A DNA stretch of 64,000 nucleotides, taken from contig JACQZP010000016.1 in assembly GCA_016213825.1 (NCBI GenBank), positions 124,001 to 188,000 on the forward strand, written 5' to 3'. The notes under the pieces were generated by a model. That model saw only the letters and a program-made list of their open reading frames with translations. It was not told the DNA's origin and did not search any database. The stretch is from Acetobacterium woodii (GTDB lineage: Bacteria; Bacillota; Clostridia; Eubacteriales; Eubacteriaceae). Both the position numbers and the translations under genes were made by a program. This document shows positions 7,748 to 16,484 of the stretch, piece by piece. The stretch's first letter is position 1; every line of letters starts with the position of its first letter.

Positions 7748-8506
7748 TTATAAAATTTTATTGAGAAAACTTTTGGTTCTTTCTTCTTTAGGATTGAGCA
7801 GTACTTCTTCAGGCGTTCCCTCTTCACAAATAACGCCGGCATCCATAAAAATAACCCGGTCCGCCACTTCTCGGGCAAAGCCAATTTCATGGGTAACAAT
7901 AAGCATTGTCATCCCTTTTTCAGCCAATTGCCGCATGGTTGCCAATACTTCGCCAACCAGTTCGGGATCGAGAGCTGATGTTGGTTCATCAAACATCATT
8001 ATTTTAGGATCCATTGCCAGAGCTCTGGCGATAGCTACTCGTTGTTGCTGTCCGCCGGATAGCCGTGATGGATATTCATCTTTTTTTTGCGACAATCCAA
8101 CCATGCTTAGAAGATCTAAAGCTCTGGTTTCGGCTATTTTTTTATCTGTTTTTTTCACAATTAAAGGCGCAATTGTGACATTATCAATGACCGTCAGATG
8201 CGGAAAGAGATTAAAGTTCTGAAAAACCATGCCCAGATCGGTACACAATGACTGTACCTTAGCTGCATCAATCTTCATCAGGTCTTTATTGTTGGCCCGC
8301 TTATCTGAAAGTTCATCCTCAATATAGATCTCACCATCGGAAATACGTTCCAGTTGATTAAGACAACGTAGCATGGTACTTTTTCCTGAGCCGCTGGCAC
8401 CGATTATACAGACTACTTCGCCTTGCTGAACCTCAAGATTAACACCCTTGAGTACTTCCAAATCTCCAAAAGATTTTCGTACGTTCACTAATTTTACCAT
8501 ACTCAT
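7748..8506 (-). CDS. Polar amino acid ABC transporter, ATP-binding protein (GlnQ family)
   Basis: 252 residues from ATG 8506, seven bases after GGGA. Three further in-frame ATGs lie within a few codons, so the exact start is uncertain. Walker A is GASGSGKST, the signature is [19 protein letters not shown], Walker B is [16 protein letters not shown] and the switch histidine is in [10 protein letters not shown]. It drives import by the membrane permease encoded 10 bases upstream. Within the PAAT family the substrate (glutamine, cystine, arginine and others) cannot be read from the ATPase. Confidence 0.95.
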   Translation of the reverse strand: MSMVKLVNVRKSFGDLEVLKGVNLEVQQGEVVCIIGASGSGKSTMLRCLNQLERISDGEIYIEDELSDKRANNKDLMKIDAAKVQSLCTDLGMVFQNFNLFPHLTVIDNVTIAPLIVKKTDKKIAETRALDLLSMVGLSQKKDEYPSRLSGGQQQRVAIARALAMDPKIMMFDEPTSALDPELVGEVLATMRQLAEKGMTMLIVTHEIGFAREVADRVIFMDAGVICEEGTPEEVLLNPKEERTKSFLNKIL

Positions 8507-8516
8507 ATTCATTTCC

Positions 8517-9179
8517 CTATCTTTCGTAAATTCCAAGTTTCTTTTCCATCATATCAAATACTACCTGAATAATGGTTGTTAAGAATAGATAAATGGCCGC
8601 TGCATAAATGTAGTAAATCCATGATCCGGTTGCACTTGCCATTGTCTTTGTTGTTCTTAATAAGTCAAACAATGCAATTGTCGATACCAGCGATGTATCT
8701 TTCAAGAGCATGATCAACTCGTTACCCAATGGGGCAACCAGCCGTTTATAGGTTTGCGGGATAATGATTTTTGTCATCGCTTGACGATAACTCATTCCCA
8801 AAGCCTTTGCAGCCTCCATTTGTCCACCATCGATGGATTCAATAGCGGCCCGAATAATCTCCGCCAAATAAGCTGTCGCATTTAAAGAAAATGCCACAAA
8901 CGCACAAATCATCGGATTGATTTCGAATGTGATGCCGGTTGCATCCAGATAAATAATCGGAATGGCATAATAAATAATAAATAATTGGAGCAATAATGGC
9001 GTTCCTCTAAAAAACCAAATATAAAACCATGACAGTGCATTGGCTACCTTATTTTTTGAGAGTCTTCCAAGAGCAACAACTACGCCGAAAATCGCACCAA
9101 AAATAATTGCTACAATTGCAATTTCAAGAGTTACGATGGTTCCATTAAAAATTGCCCATAATTGGATTTCAGTTAACAC
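8517..9179 (-). CDS. Polar amino acid ABC transporter, permease
   Basis: 220 residues if translation starts at GTG 9179, which has a good GAAGGGAAG site. The frame continues to an ATG at 9254 without a ribosome site and would add 25 residues not typical of the family. The sequence is [20 protein letters not shown] followed by about five membrane spans. The ABC-binding EAA loop is [20 protein letters not shown]. It forms the translocation pore of the importer with the ATPase downstream and the binding protein upstream. Confidence 0.93.
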   Translation of the reverse strand: MLTEIQLWAIFNGTIVTLEIAIVAIIFGAIFGVVVALGRLSKNKVANALSWFYIWFFRGTPLLLQLFIIYYAIPIIYLDATGITFEINPMICAFVAFSLNATAYLAEIIRAAIESIDGGQMEAAKALGMSYRQAMTKIIIPQTYKRLVAPLGNELIMLLKDTSLVSTIALFDLLRTTKTMASATGSWIYYIYAAAIYLFLTTIIQVVFDMMEKKLGIYER

Positions 9180-9526
9180 GTTGATCTTCCCTTCGTCATA
9201 AAAATTTTGAACACGGACTCCTGTCAGACTGCAGACAAAACCTTTTTCAACCATGCTAATAATTATTAGTACCTAGTTTATTAGGTCTAATCAATCACAT
9301 CACTGAAAAAGACATTAACAGCTTAATTACTTTGTCTACAACCCTCACGAATGCTTGCTCATATTATATACTAGAAACACACTTGGTGGATTTCCTGATA
9401 TTTTAGACCTAGACATTATCGGTGTAATTCCACCGTAATTATATCGGTCTGTAAACAGATGAACAGGACTTGTCACAGAATCTGTACCAAGTCCTATTCC
9501 ATTGATTTATTTAATTTTGGAAAATC
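9180..9526. other. Non-coding gap between binding protein and permease genes
   Basis: 347 bases without a gene. The clearest structure is the inverted pair AGGACTTG (9465-9472) and CAAGTCCT (9488-9495) 31 bases after the binding-protein stop. It lacks a strong U-tract on the minus strand, so it looks more like an mRNA-stabilising or partly terminating hairpin than a full terminator. That would fit the usual excess of binding protein over membrane components. A TATAAT (minus strand, near 9365-9370) has no convincing -35. Confidence 0.5.
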
Positions 9527-10357
9527 CTACTCAATGACAACCAGTTTAGAATCAATATTTTTTGTCATATCTTCTCCAAACCATTTCATTGAAATTTCTG
9601 ACATTTTCCCGCTTTTTTGTAAAGCCTTGATGGCTTCATTTAATTTTGCTGTTGTTGCTGTATCAGCTAAACGCGAGGTAACACCAATTGGTTCGTTGGT
9701 TAATACATCTGAACTGACCACATACAAGTCTGGATTTTGAGCAACATAGTACATTGCAACCCCGACATCAGTAATAACGTTGTCGATTTGCTTTCCTTGC
9801 AGTGCTGCAAACGCATCTAACATCCCATCAAATTTCTTGATTTCGACGTTAACGCCTTCTTGAACCTTTAACTTTTCAGCGGCGATATCTGCTGTCGTTT
9901 CAATTTGAGCACCCAGCGTTTTTCCTTCAAGTTCTTTGAAAGTTTTAACTGGTGTGGCATCTTTTCTTGAAACAATAACAATTCCATTAGCTACATAAGG
10001 ATCAGTCATACTGAATCCCTTTAAACGCTCTGGGGTAATACTGGTGCTGGAAATAATGGCATCATATTGCTTGGCATTCAAGCCATTGAAAATTCCATCC
10101 CAAGCGACGGTCTGGAATTCAACCTTGACACCTAATTGTTCAGCTAAAGCATTGGCAAAGTCAATATCAAAACCAACTAGTTCGTTTTGGTTGTCTCTAA
10201 ATTCCATTGGTAAATAAGAATCATCTACTCCAACACTTAATACACCGTCTGCTAAAGCATCCTCTGAAGTTTTTGATCCTCCTGAGGAACAGCCTGTCAG
10301 GGCAAAAGCTGCTACCAATAAAACAACCAGTGATAAACCTAATAATTTTCTTTTCAT
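9527..10357 (-). CDS. Polar amino acid ABC transporter, substrate-binding lipoprotein
   Basis: 276 residues. The N-terminal lipoprotein signal MKRKLLGLSLVVLLVAAFAL is followed by the lipobox ALTGC with Cys23, then a serine/glycine linker. The family-3 solute-binding fold shows LSVGVDDSYLPMEFRD, VGFDIDFANALAEQLG, WDGIFNGLNAKQYDAIISS, SMTDPYVANGIVIVSR and the C-terminal KWFGEDMT. The protein is exported, anchored by lipid and binds an amino acid for the transporter encoded downstream. It is the first gene of the unit and has its own promoter. The C-terminus is normal. Confidence 0.95.
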   Translation of the reverse strand: MKRKLLGLSLVVLLVAAFALTGCSSGGSKTSEDALADGVLSVGVDDSYLPMEFRDNQNELVGFDIDFANALAEQLGVKVEFQTVAWDGIFNGLNAKQYDAIISSTSITPERLKGFSMTDPYVANGIVIVSRKDATPVKTFKELEGKTLGAQIETTADIAAEKLKVQEGVNVEIKKFDGMLDAFAALQGKQIDNVITDVGVAMYYVAQNPDLYVVSSDVLTNEPIGVTSRLADTATTAKLNEAIKALQKSGKMSEISMKWFGEDMTKNIDSKLVVIE

Positions 10358-10390
10358 CGTTTTCTCCTTCCTAAATTCCTAATGCTGTTA

Positions 10391-10419
10391 ATTATATATT
10401 ATTTTGTAAACATTAACAA
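10391..10419 (-). promoter_or_regulatory. Promoter of the amino acid ABC transporter unit
   Basis: On the minus strand TTGTTA (10419-10414) and TATAAT (10396-10391) are separated by exactly 17 bases, about 35 bases before the binding-protein start. Confidence 0.75.
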
Positions 10420-10476
10420 GTTTTTTTGAAACCTCAAGAACATTCAAAACCACAAGAGGAAACCTTAATCCTGCTT

Positions 10477-11643
10477 TTATGAAAACGTATTGATAAAAAT
10501 ACCAATGATATTGATTCCGCCTAACCAGGTTCCCAGACTGCTCCCCAGGTTTGCAAAAACAACCACCATTAACACCTTGGTTACCTTGTTTCGCCAAAGT
10601 CCTCTGAGACTTCCCAGATCTTTCGGTAAGGATTCAAAATCCTCAACCTTTGGTTTTCGAAAATGGGCTTCGGTCATCCCGGCAAACCAACCAGCTGCCA
10701 ACAGCGGATGAAGGGTAGTAATCGGTGCTGCTACAAACGCAGTCACTGCCGAGAGAATATGCCCACCGGCCAGCAAGGTTCCCAGAGCGGCCAGCGAGCC
10801 GGTCCAGAGAATCCAGGTTTTCGCTTGTTCCCAACCGGAACTGGGATTAAAAATAAAGGTTACTACAATTAAGGCAACCAGTAAAATGGGAATCATCCAG
10901 CCAATTACTTTGCCGACGTTGGATTTAGGGGGGATGAGCTCCAGTTCTGCAATATTCTGTTCTTTATAAATCTCTTCTTTTATACCAGGTACATGGGCAG
11001 CACCGAGAACTGCCACGATCTTATCACCGGGCGCATTCTTTATTTTATAAGCCAGATATTGATCCCGCTCGTCTACCAGATATTTTTTGACACCTTTGAA
11101 AGCAGAACCCATTTCCGAAAGAGCAGCCGTGAGCATATCCTCTGATTTAAGATTTTCCAGATCTTCCTCAGTTATTTCTTCGTCATCAACCACACTCAGC
11201 ACGATTGAAAAAAGAACCTTGATTTTTTCCCAAAAACTGCAACCCCGCCAGATGCGATTAAAGGTTATCTGGATACTGCGATCGGCCAGCACCAGTTCAG
11301 CACCGTATTCTTTGGCACAGGCGATCCCTTCCATCATTTCCTGACCAGATTCAATCCCGAACTGTTCGGCCAGCTTTCGCTGGTAGTTGGACAGTAAAAT
11401 ATTGACAAACATAAAACCGGCTCGTTTGCTTTTGATAATCTGGACAAGATCAGTATTGGACCATTTGTCTTTTTGATTAATTGCTTCAAACCGTTGTTGG
11501 TCTAATTCGATGCAGATGGAATCTGGTCGTTCTTTTTCGATGGTTTCCCGCACTTCATCCACACTATTTTTTGAAACATGAGCCGTTCCGATTAAAATAA
11601 TTTCTTTGTCATTATAATTAAGCCGTGTAATATTTGATTCCAA
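10477..11643 (-). CDS. TraB/PrgY-family membrane protein
   Basis: 388 residues if translation starts at TTG 11643, which follows AAAGGAAG. The open frame continues to 11718 but there passes through the lplA terminator hairpin, so a longer start is unlikely. The N-terminal TraB domain has IILIGTAHVSKNSVDEVRE, SICIELDQQRF and VAVLGAAHVPGI, which carry the two GxxH motifs of the TIKI/erythromycin-esterase-like metalloprotease clan. Four or more hydrophobic segments fill the last 130 residues. Enterococcal TraB/PrgY reduces pheromone activity. The chromosomal bacterial role is unknown, and a membrane-bound peptidase acting on peptides is an inference. Confidence 0.85.
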   Translation of the reverse strand: MESNITRLNYNDKEIILIGTAHVSKNSVDEVRETIEKERPDSICIELDQQRFEAINQKDKWSNTDLVQIIKSKRAGFMFVNILLSNYQRKLAEQFGIESGQEMMEGIACAKEYGAELVLADRSIQITFNRIWRGCSFWEKIKVLFSIVLSVVDDEEITEEDLENLKSEDMLTAALSEMGSAFKGVKKYLVDERDQYLAYKIKNAPGDKIVAVLGAAHVPGIKEEIYKEQNIAELELIPPKSNVGKVIGWMIPILLVALIVVTFIFNPSSGWEQAKTWILWTGSLAALGTLLAGGHILSAVTAFVAAPITTLHPLLAAGWFAGMTEAHFRKPKVEDFESLPKDLGSLRGLWRNKVTKVLMVVVFANLGSSLGTWLGGINIIGIFINTFS

Positions 11644-11677
11644 TGAACTTCCTTTCTTTAAGCCTATACGCACATAC

Positions 11678-11728
11678 AGAAAAAACTGGTCAACACAGTA
11701 TGATACAGAATCAACCACGCTGACCAGT
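11678..11728 (-). terminator. Terminator downstream of the LacI-lplA unit
   Basis: ACTGGTCA (11685-11692) and TGACCAGT (11721-11728) are perfect inverted arms with a longer loop. The run AAAAAA (11680-11685) becomes a U-tract on the minus strand, 25 bases after the lplA stop. Confidence 0.8.
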
Positions 11729-11752
11729 TATCCTAATGCCTAATTGCTGATA

Positions 11753-12739
11753 TTAATATAAAATTAAATCAATTAATGTTTTTGAATCCAGTCCATTTAT
11801 ATAATCCGCCAAATCAATGTTTTTCAGGACATCTGATAAGGCTTCTTCAGTGGGATTAACCCCGATAAATCTGGCTTCCAATTCCTGAACATCGCCATTG
11901 CCAAAATAATCGCCATAAAAATGAAGCTCTTTGATTTCGCCCTTTTCAACCTGGAGCAGGATGGTGATTAAACCAAAATCACATTTTCGTTCTTTTCGCA
12001 AATTATATTGGGGGGACTTTCCATAATTCCAATCCCAGGTTGCGTATTTTTCTGTTTTTAATTGTTCAATCGCAAGAATATCTTCATCTGTAAGTGTGAT
12101 TTCTTCTAAGTGATCATTTTCAAACATTGCAGCAAGCAAAGCCGTTTTAAAATTCTCCAGGGTGTAACCTTCATCCAGATAGTCAACAATGTTGGTAACC
12201 CGACTCTTAATCGATTTGATACCCTTAGATTCGATCTTATCATTTTTTACATTTAAAGCATTCTGAATAGTAGCCAGTTTTGAATTAAATAAAATAGTAC
12301 CGTGGTGAAGTATCCGTCCTCGTTTAGCATATTGGGAATTGCCAGAAAATTTTTTCCCATCGATGGCAATATCATTGCGGCTGTTAAATTCAGCATTGAC
12401 TCCCAGGGTTTTAAGGGCATCCACTAAGGGACGAGTAAAGGTTTGAAAATCAAATTGATCTTTACTGTTATCATTGACAATAAAAGTGAAGTTCAGATTG
12501 CCAAGATCGTGGTAAACTGCCCCACCACCAGAAAGCCGACGAACCACCTTGATGTCGTTCTCTTTAACATATTCCTGGTTGATTTCCTCAATGGTATTCT
12601 GATGCTTTCCGACAATGACAGCATTATCATTCTGCCATAATAGAAAATAGCTTTCATTTTTATTCATTTGGTCAAAAACATATTCTTCAAAAGCAAGATT
12701 TATTTGAGGATCAGTTTCTTTCCAATCAATGTACTTCAT
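11753..12739 (-). CDS. lplA: Lipoate-protein ligase
   Basis: 328 residues, the length of two-domain LplA enzymes. The catalytic domain has NLAFEEYVF, IVGKHQNTIEEIN, RRLSGGGAVYHDLGNLNF (binding loop) and SGNSQYAKRGRILHHGTILF. The C-terminal accessory domain follows from about residue 245. The enzyme activates free lipoate with ATP and attaches it to lysines of lipoyl-domain proteins such as GcvH or dehydrogenase E2. The gene starts 11 bases after the LacI-family gene and ends at a terminator. No lipoyl acceptor gene is present in the window. Confidence 0.93.
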   Translation of the reverse strand: MKYIDWKETDPQINLAFEEYVFDQMNKNESYFLLWQNDNAVIVGKHQNTIEEINQEYVKENDIKVVRRLSGGGAVYHDLGNLNFTFIVNDNSKDQFDFQTFTRPLVDALKTLGVNAEFNSRNDIAIDGKKFSGNSQYAKRGRILHHGTILFNSKLATIQNALNVKNDKIESKGIKSIKSRVTNIVDYLDEGYTLENFKTALLAAMFENDHLEEITLTDEDILAIEQLKTEKYATWDWNYGKSPQYNLRKERKCDFGLITILLQVEKGEIKELHFYGDYFGNGDVQELEARFIGVNPTEEALSDVLKNIDLADYINGLDSKTLIDLILY

Positions 12740-12750
12740 AAAAGTCCTCT

Positions 12751-13764
12751 CTACGAATCAATCTTCGCAACTGAACCGCGAATATGAACCTCATGCGGCA
12801 CATAAACATTTTTCACCGTTCGATCGCCATCTTTTTCACAAAGCTTAATTAGCATCCGCATGGCGATGGCACCAATGTCGTACATTGGTTGGGCAACTGT
12901 GGTAATTTGAGGTCTGGTCCATTCGGCGATCCAGAAATTATTAAAACCGCAAATACTGATATCCTCAGGAATTTTTTTACCCATTTCTTCAGCACAGCGA
13001 ATCGCCCCCAGCGCAGTTTGATCATTGAAACAAAAAACACAGGTGAAATCCACACCGGAGTTAATGGCTTCTTCCATCATACTGTAACCACCGGAAAGAC
13101 TCAGCTTTTCTCTTAAGATTCGGCTGTCATCAAATTGAATATTGTTTTCATCGAACGCTTTGATAAAACCTTTTTTTCGCTCCTGATAAATATAGCCTTC
13201 TTCCAGCTCATCAAAAAACAACATGAATTTTTTATGCCCCATTTTAATGAGTTCAGTCGCTAATTCATAAGCAGCTGCTTCATTATTGATTAAAACCCCG
13301 CTGAGAAATCCACTGTCATCAGGAATACAGCCTAAAACGACCTCACTGGGTGCATCAATTAATTCTGCCTGCATTTCCGCGCTGAGATCTTTGCCAACAT
13401 AGATAATCCCATCACATTGCTTTTCAACCAGTACGTTCAGTGATTTTTTTTCCTTTTCCGGATCAAAGTCGGTGTTACTCAGGATGATATTATAATGATA
13501 AATCCCGCAGACATCTTCAGCCCCGCGAACGATTTCGGTATAGTATGGATTGGTAATATCGGGAATCATGATTCCCATAGTATTTGTTTTTTGAATTTTT
13601 AGACTTCTGGCAATAGCATTTGGCTTATAGCCGGTTTTTTTGATGGCTTCCAAGACCCGTTCCTTGGTCTCTTCGTTTACTAACGGAATATTATTAACAA
13701 CTCGGGATACTGTTGCGACGGAAACGTTCGCTTCTCTAGCAACATCAACGATTTTTACTCTCAT
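12751..13764 (-). CDS. LacI-family transcriptional regulator
   Basis: 337 residues from ATG 13764 behind AAAGGTG. The N-terminal HTH is VKIVDVAREANVSVATVSRV, followed by a hinge helix (KPNAIARSLK). The periplasmic-binding-like sensor domain contains MGIMIPDITNPYYTEIVRGA, VDFTCVFCFNDQTALGAIRC and FNNFWIAEWTRPQITTVAQP. The effector is presumably a sugar or sugar phosphate, but no sugar gene lies next to it. The tight link to lplA suggests co-transcription rather than regulation. No operator was identified with confidence. Confidence 0.92.
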   Translation of the reverse strand: MRVKIVDVAREANVSVATVSRVVNNIPLVNEETKERVLEAIKKTGYKPNAIARSLKIQKTNTMGIMIPDITNPYYTEIVRGAEDVCGIYHYNIILSNTDFDPEKEKKSLNVLVEKQCDGIIYVGKDLSAEMQAELIDAPSEVVLGCIPDDSGFLSGVLINNEAAAYELATELIKMGHKKFMLFFDELEEGYIYQERKKGFIKAFDENNIQFDDSRILREKLSLSGGYSMMEEAINSGVDFTCVFCFNDQTALGAIRCAEEMGKKIPEDISICGFNNFWIAEWTRPQITTVAQPMYDIGAIAMRMLIKLCEKDGDRTVKNVYVPHEVHIRGSVAKIDS

Positions 13765-13808
13765 CTCTTCACCTTTCAAATTTCATAAACAATAGCATAA
13801 GCCAATTA

Positions 13809-15065
13809 TTAACGACCTTCCACCTCTTTAATCGCTTCCAGGATTAACTGTGGCGAACGGCGACATTTTTCTTCTGATACTGCACATGGAGCAAAACGAA
13901 GACCTTTTCCTAAAGCTACCACGAAGGTATTTTTTTCCATTAAGTGACTGCTGACTTCTTTGGGTTTGTCACAAGGGATACTGATAAAGAATCCATCACA
14001 ATAGGTAACTATTTTCAAGCCGATTTTATTGGCTTCTTCAACAAAAGCAGCAGCACGACGTCTTAATACACTTTTGTAGAAGCTTTGTTCTGCCATGGCC
14101 TGGTTATAGAGTTCTTCATTGCTGAAGATTTTGGTGATGGTTTCCATGGCACCCCGAGTGCCGTTTGACCAGTTGCCACGGTTGGAATAGGTACATGCAT
14201 TGGCAAATTCACTGGCGATTTCTTCGGTGGGTGCTACGCAAAGAATGGCGCCATTTCTAAGACCGTACATAGTATAACCTTTTGAGCAGCTGAATGCATA
14301 AAGGGTGAGTACATTATGGGGCATCCCGGTAAGTATCTTCATAAACTGCCGGGCTTCATCTCCTTCACCAGCAAAATCGATATATGCTAAATCTACCAGT
14401 AGAATGATTTTTGAATCAGGCTGAGCTTTGGCGGTTTCGGTTACAAAGCTTTTTATCTCTTCCCATTCTGCCAGTGAAATGGTATAACCGGTGGGGTTAT
14501 GAGCCGGGGTATTAAGAACCGTTAACACCCGTTGCTGTTTTTCCAGCAGTTCCAGAATGCTCTTTTTCCAGGCATCCAAATTGAATCCGCCCTGTTCATT
14601 ATACAGAGGAAAGGTAGTGATCTTTCGGTGATTTTCATCGGCAATGGTGCTGTAGGCTGCCCAATACCAGTCGGTCAGTAAAATGGTATCACCCAGTTGG
14701 GTATAATTGCAAAACGCATGGCGAACAGCGCCGGTTCCGCCCGGGGTTGCGATGGCTCGAATAAAACCTTCCGGTTTGTATTCTTTAAAACAGGCTTCAG
14801 TGATCTTTTCCAGGAAATCCGGCTGACCAGCTAGGCCGGAATAATCGGCAATCAGATTGTTGGGTAAACCTTTTAAGGTATTGTAGACTGATTTAAATGT
14901 CACTAATTCGCCATTGTCATCCATAAGTGCTCCAATGGTTGAATTAATCACTGCTTCCGGTCCCAATTCTTTGGTACGAGCTGCCGCTTCTCCGGCAATT
15001 CTGAAAATAGGGTCTGTTCCACCCTCTCTTAACGATGTTTCAATAACCATTTGCGCTTTTTTCAT
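13809..15065 (-). CDS. Class I/II pyridoxal-phosphate aminotransferase
   Basis: 418 residues from ATG 15065 behind GGGAGG. PLP-binding features are PGGTGAVRHAF, LNTPAHNPTGYTISLAEWEE, VDLAYIDF and the lysine motif FSCSKGYTMYGLRNGA. The N-terminal part (DPIFRIAGEAAARTKELG, VINSTIGALMDDNGELVTF) and IPCDKPKEVSSHLMEKNTF resemble aromatic or aspartate aminotransferases of anaerobes. The amino acid substrate cannot be fixed from the sequence. It lies 11 bases after the fumarase beta gene, so it shares that unit. Fumarate, malate and oxaloacetate would link it to aspartate if it is an aspartate enzyme. Confidence 0.88.
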   Translation of the reverse strand: MKKAQMVIETSLREGGTDPIFRIAGEAAARTKELGPEAVINSTIGALMDDNGELVTFKSVYNTLKGLPNNLIADYSGLAGQPDFLEKITEACFKEYKPEGFIRAIATPGGTGAVRHAFCNYTQLGDTILLTDWYWAAYSTIADENHRKITTFPLYNEQGGFNLDAWKKSILELLEKQQRVLTVLNTPAHNPTGYTISLAEWEEIKSFVTETAKAQPDSKIILLVDLAYIDFAGEGDEARQFMKILTGMPHNVLTLYAFSCSKGYTMYGLRNGAILCVAPTEEIASEFANACTYSNRGNWSNGTRGAMETITKIFSNEELYNQAMAEQSFYKSVLRRRAAAFVEEANKIGLKIVTYCDGFFISIPCDKPKEVSSHLMEKNTFVVALGKGLRFAPCAVSEEKCRRSPQLILEAIKEVEGR

Positions 15066-15076
15066 TTTTCCTCCCA

Positions 15077-15640
15077 TTAATTCCATTGCTTATTTGCGAA
15101 TTTTTTTCTTTCTGTTTCATATAAGTTATTTCCTCGGGTATCGATTACGACAATTGCCGGAAAATCTTCTACTTCAATTTTCCTGATTGCCTCGGTCCCC
15201 AGATCCTCATAGGCGATAATTTCAACTGATTTGATGCAGTCTTGCAATAATGCACCAGCCCCGCCAACGCAGGCAAAATAAACGGCGTCATTACTCATCA
15301 TACTATTGATAACCCGTTCACTTCTGTTTCCCTTGCCGATCATCCCGCCAAGTCCACGATCCAGAAGTTCCGGCGTGTAGCTATCCATTCGTCCGCTGGT
15401 TGTTGGACCTGCTGAACCAATAATTTCTCCTGGTTTGGCTGGACATGGTCCTACATAATAGATTATTTCATCGGTAAAATCCATGGGTAAAGGCAACCCT
15501 TGTTCCAAAGATTCCATCATCCGTTTATGGGCAGCATCCCGAGCTGTATAAATAGTACCAGAAATCCGGACGTGATCTCCAGCTCTTAATTTTCTTCTTT
15601 CCTTCTTACCCAAAGGTGTTTTGATATTAACAACAGCCAT
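15077..15640 (-). CDS. Fumarate hydratase, class I, beta subunit
   Basis: 187 residues. This is the C-terminal (beta) half of the two-subunit iron-sulfur fumarase/tartrate dehydratase family. Typical sequences are LRAGDHVRISGTIYTARDAA, YVGPCPAKPGEIIGSAGPTT followed by SGRMDSYTPELLDRG, and the C-terminal EDFPAIVVIDTRGNNLY. It pairs with the alpha subunit whose gene ends one base upstream and hydrates fumarate to (S)-malate in the cytoplasm. L-tartrate dehydratase is the main alternative. The aminotransferase gene follows at once. Confidence 0.92.
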   Translation of the reverse strand: MAVVNIKTPLGKKERRKLRAGDHVRISGTIYTARDAAHKRMMESLEQGLPLPMDFTDEIIYYVGPCPAKPGEIIGSAGPTTSGRMDSYTPELLDRGLGGMIGKGNRSERVINSMMSNDAVYFACVGGAGALLQDCIKSVEIIAYEDLGTEAIRKIEVEDFPAIVVIDTRGNNLYETERKKFANKQWN

Positions 15641-15641
15641 T

Positions 15642-16484
15642 CTAAAATTCCCTTTCCACATGTCGATTAACGTAACAGGTGATATTAACTGCCACCGGCA
15701 GCCCCGCTATATGTGTTGGAAAGACCTCTACATTGACTCCCAGCACGGTGTTGGTGCCGCCGAGTCCCATTGGACCGATTCCCAGATTATTACAGGCCTC
15801 CAGAAGATGATCTTCTAGGGCTTCAATATGTTCCAAAGGATTATGTTCACCTAAAGGTCTTCCTAATGCTTCCTTAGCCATGATTGCAGCTTTCTCCATG
15901 GTCCCACCCACACCAACGCCCACGACAATCGGTGCACAGGCATTGGGACTGCCCGTTTCGACGGTTTTCAAGACAAACTCCTTGACTCCGGCCATCCCAT
16001 CTGCTGGTTTTAGCATTTTCAGGGCGCTGGTGTTTTCACTGCCAAACCCTTTTGGTAAAATCTTTATTTTTAATCCGTCGCCAGGAACAACTGTGTAATG
16101 GATCACTGCCGGGGTATTGTTGTTCGTATTCGTGCGGATAAAGGGATCCGAAACAACCGATTTACGGAGATAACCTTCCTCATATCCTTTTGCCACCCCT
16201 GCCTGGAGGGCCTCTTCAAGACTGCCCCCTTCGATGGTCAGATCCTGACCAAAAGACACAAACATGACGACCATACCGGTATCCTGACAGATCGGGATAT
16301 TTTTATTTTTAGCTATTTCAAAATTATTGAGCATGGTTCCAAGGATCTCTTTACCATTTTGAGATTCTTCTGTTGCTTCTGCTTTGCGCAAACCAGCGAT
16401 CATATCTTCTGATAAAAATGTATTGGCTTCAATACACATTTCAGCAACATTATCGATAATCTGCTTTATTTGGATTGTTTTCAC
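15642..16484 (-). CDS. Fumarate hydratase, class I, alpha subunit
   Basis: 280 residues from GTG 16484, which follows AAGGAG; upstream in-frame codons lack a site. Family motifs include IPICQDTGMVVMFV with a cluster-ligand cysteine, FIRTNTNNNTPAVIHY, GSENTSALKML, GSPNACAPIVVGVGVGGT (cysteine) and LGIGPMGLGGTNTVLGVNVE. The 4Fe-4S cluster would be bound by this subunit. The start lies inside the 3' end of the membrane protein gene upstream (35-base overlap), so the two are translationally linked. Oxygen-labile class I fumarase fits an anaerobe. Confidence 0.92.
   Translation of the reverse strand: MKTIQIKQIIDNVAEMCIEANTFLSEDMIAGLRKAEATEESQNGKEILGTMLNNFEIAKNKNIPICQDTGMVVMFVSFGQDLTIEGGSLEEALQAGVAKGYEEGYLRKSVVSDPFIRTNTNNNTPAVIHYTVVPGDGLKIKILPKGFGSENTSALKMLKPADGMAGVKEFVLKTVETGSPNACAPIVVGVGVGGTMEKAAIMAKEALGRPLGEHNPLEHIEALEDHLLEACNNLGIGPMGLGGTNTVLGVNVEVFPTHIAGLPVAVNITCYVNRHVEREF

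Noticed and set aside
11644-11718. N-terminal extension of the TraB-family protein
   Set aside because: The extension crosses the lplA terminator hairpin, while TTG 11643 has a good ribosome site.
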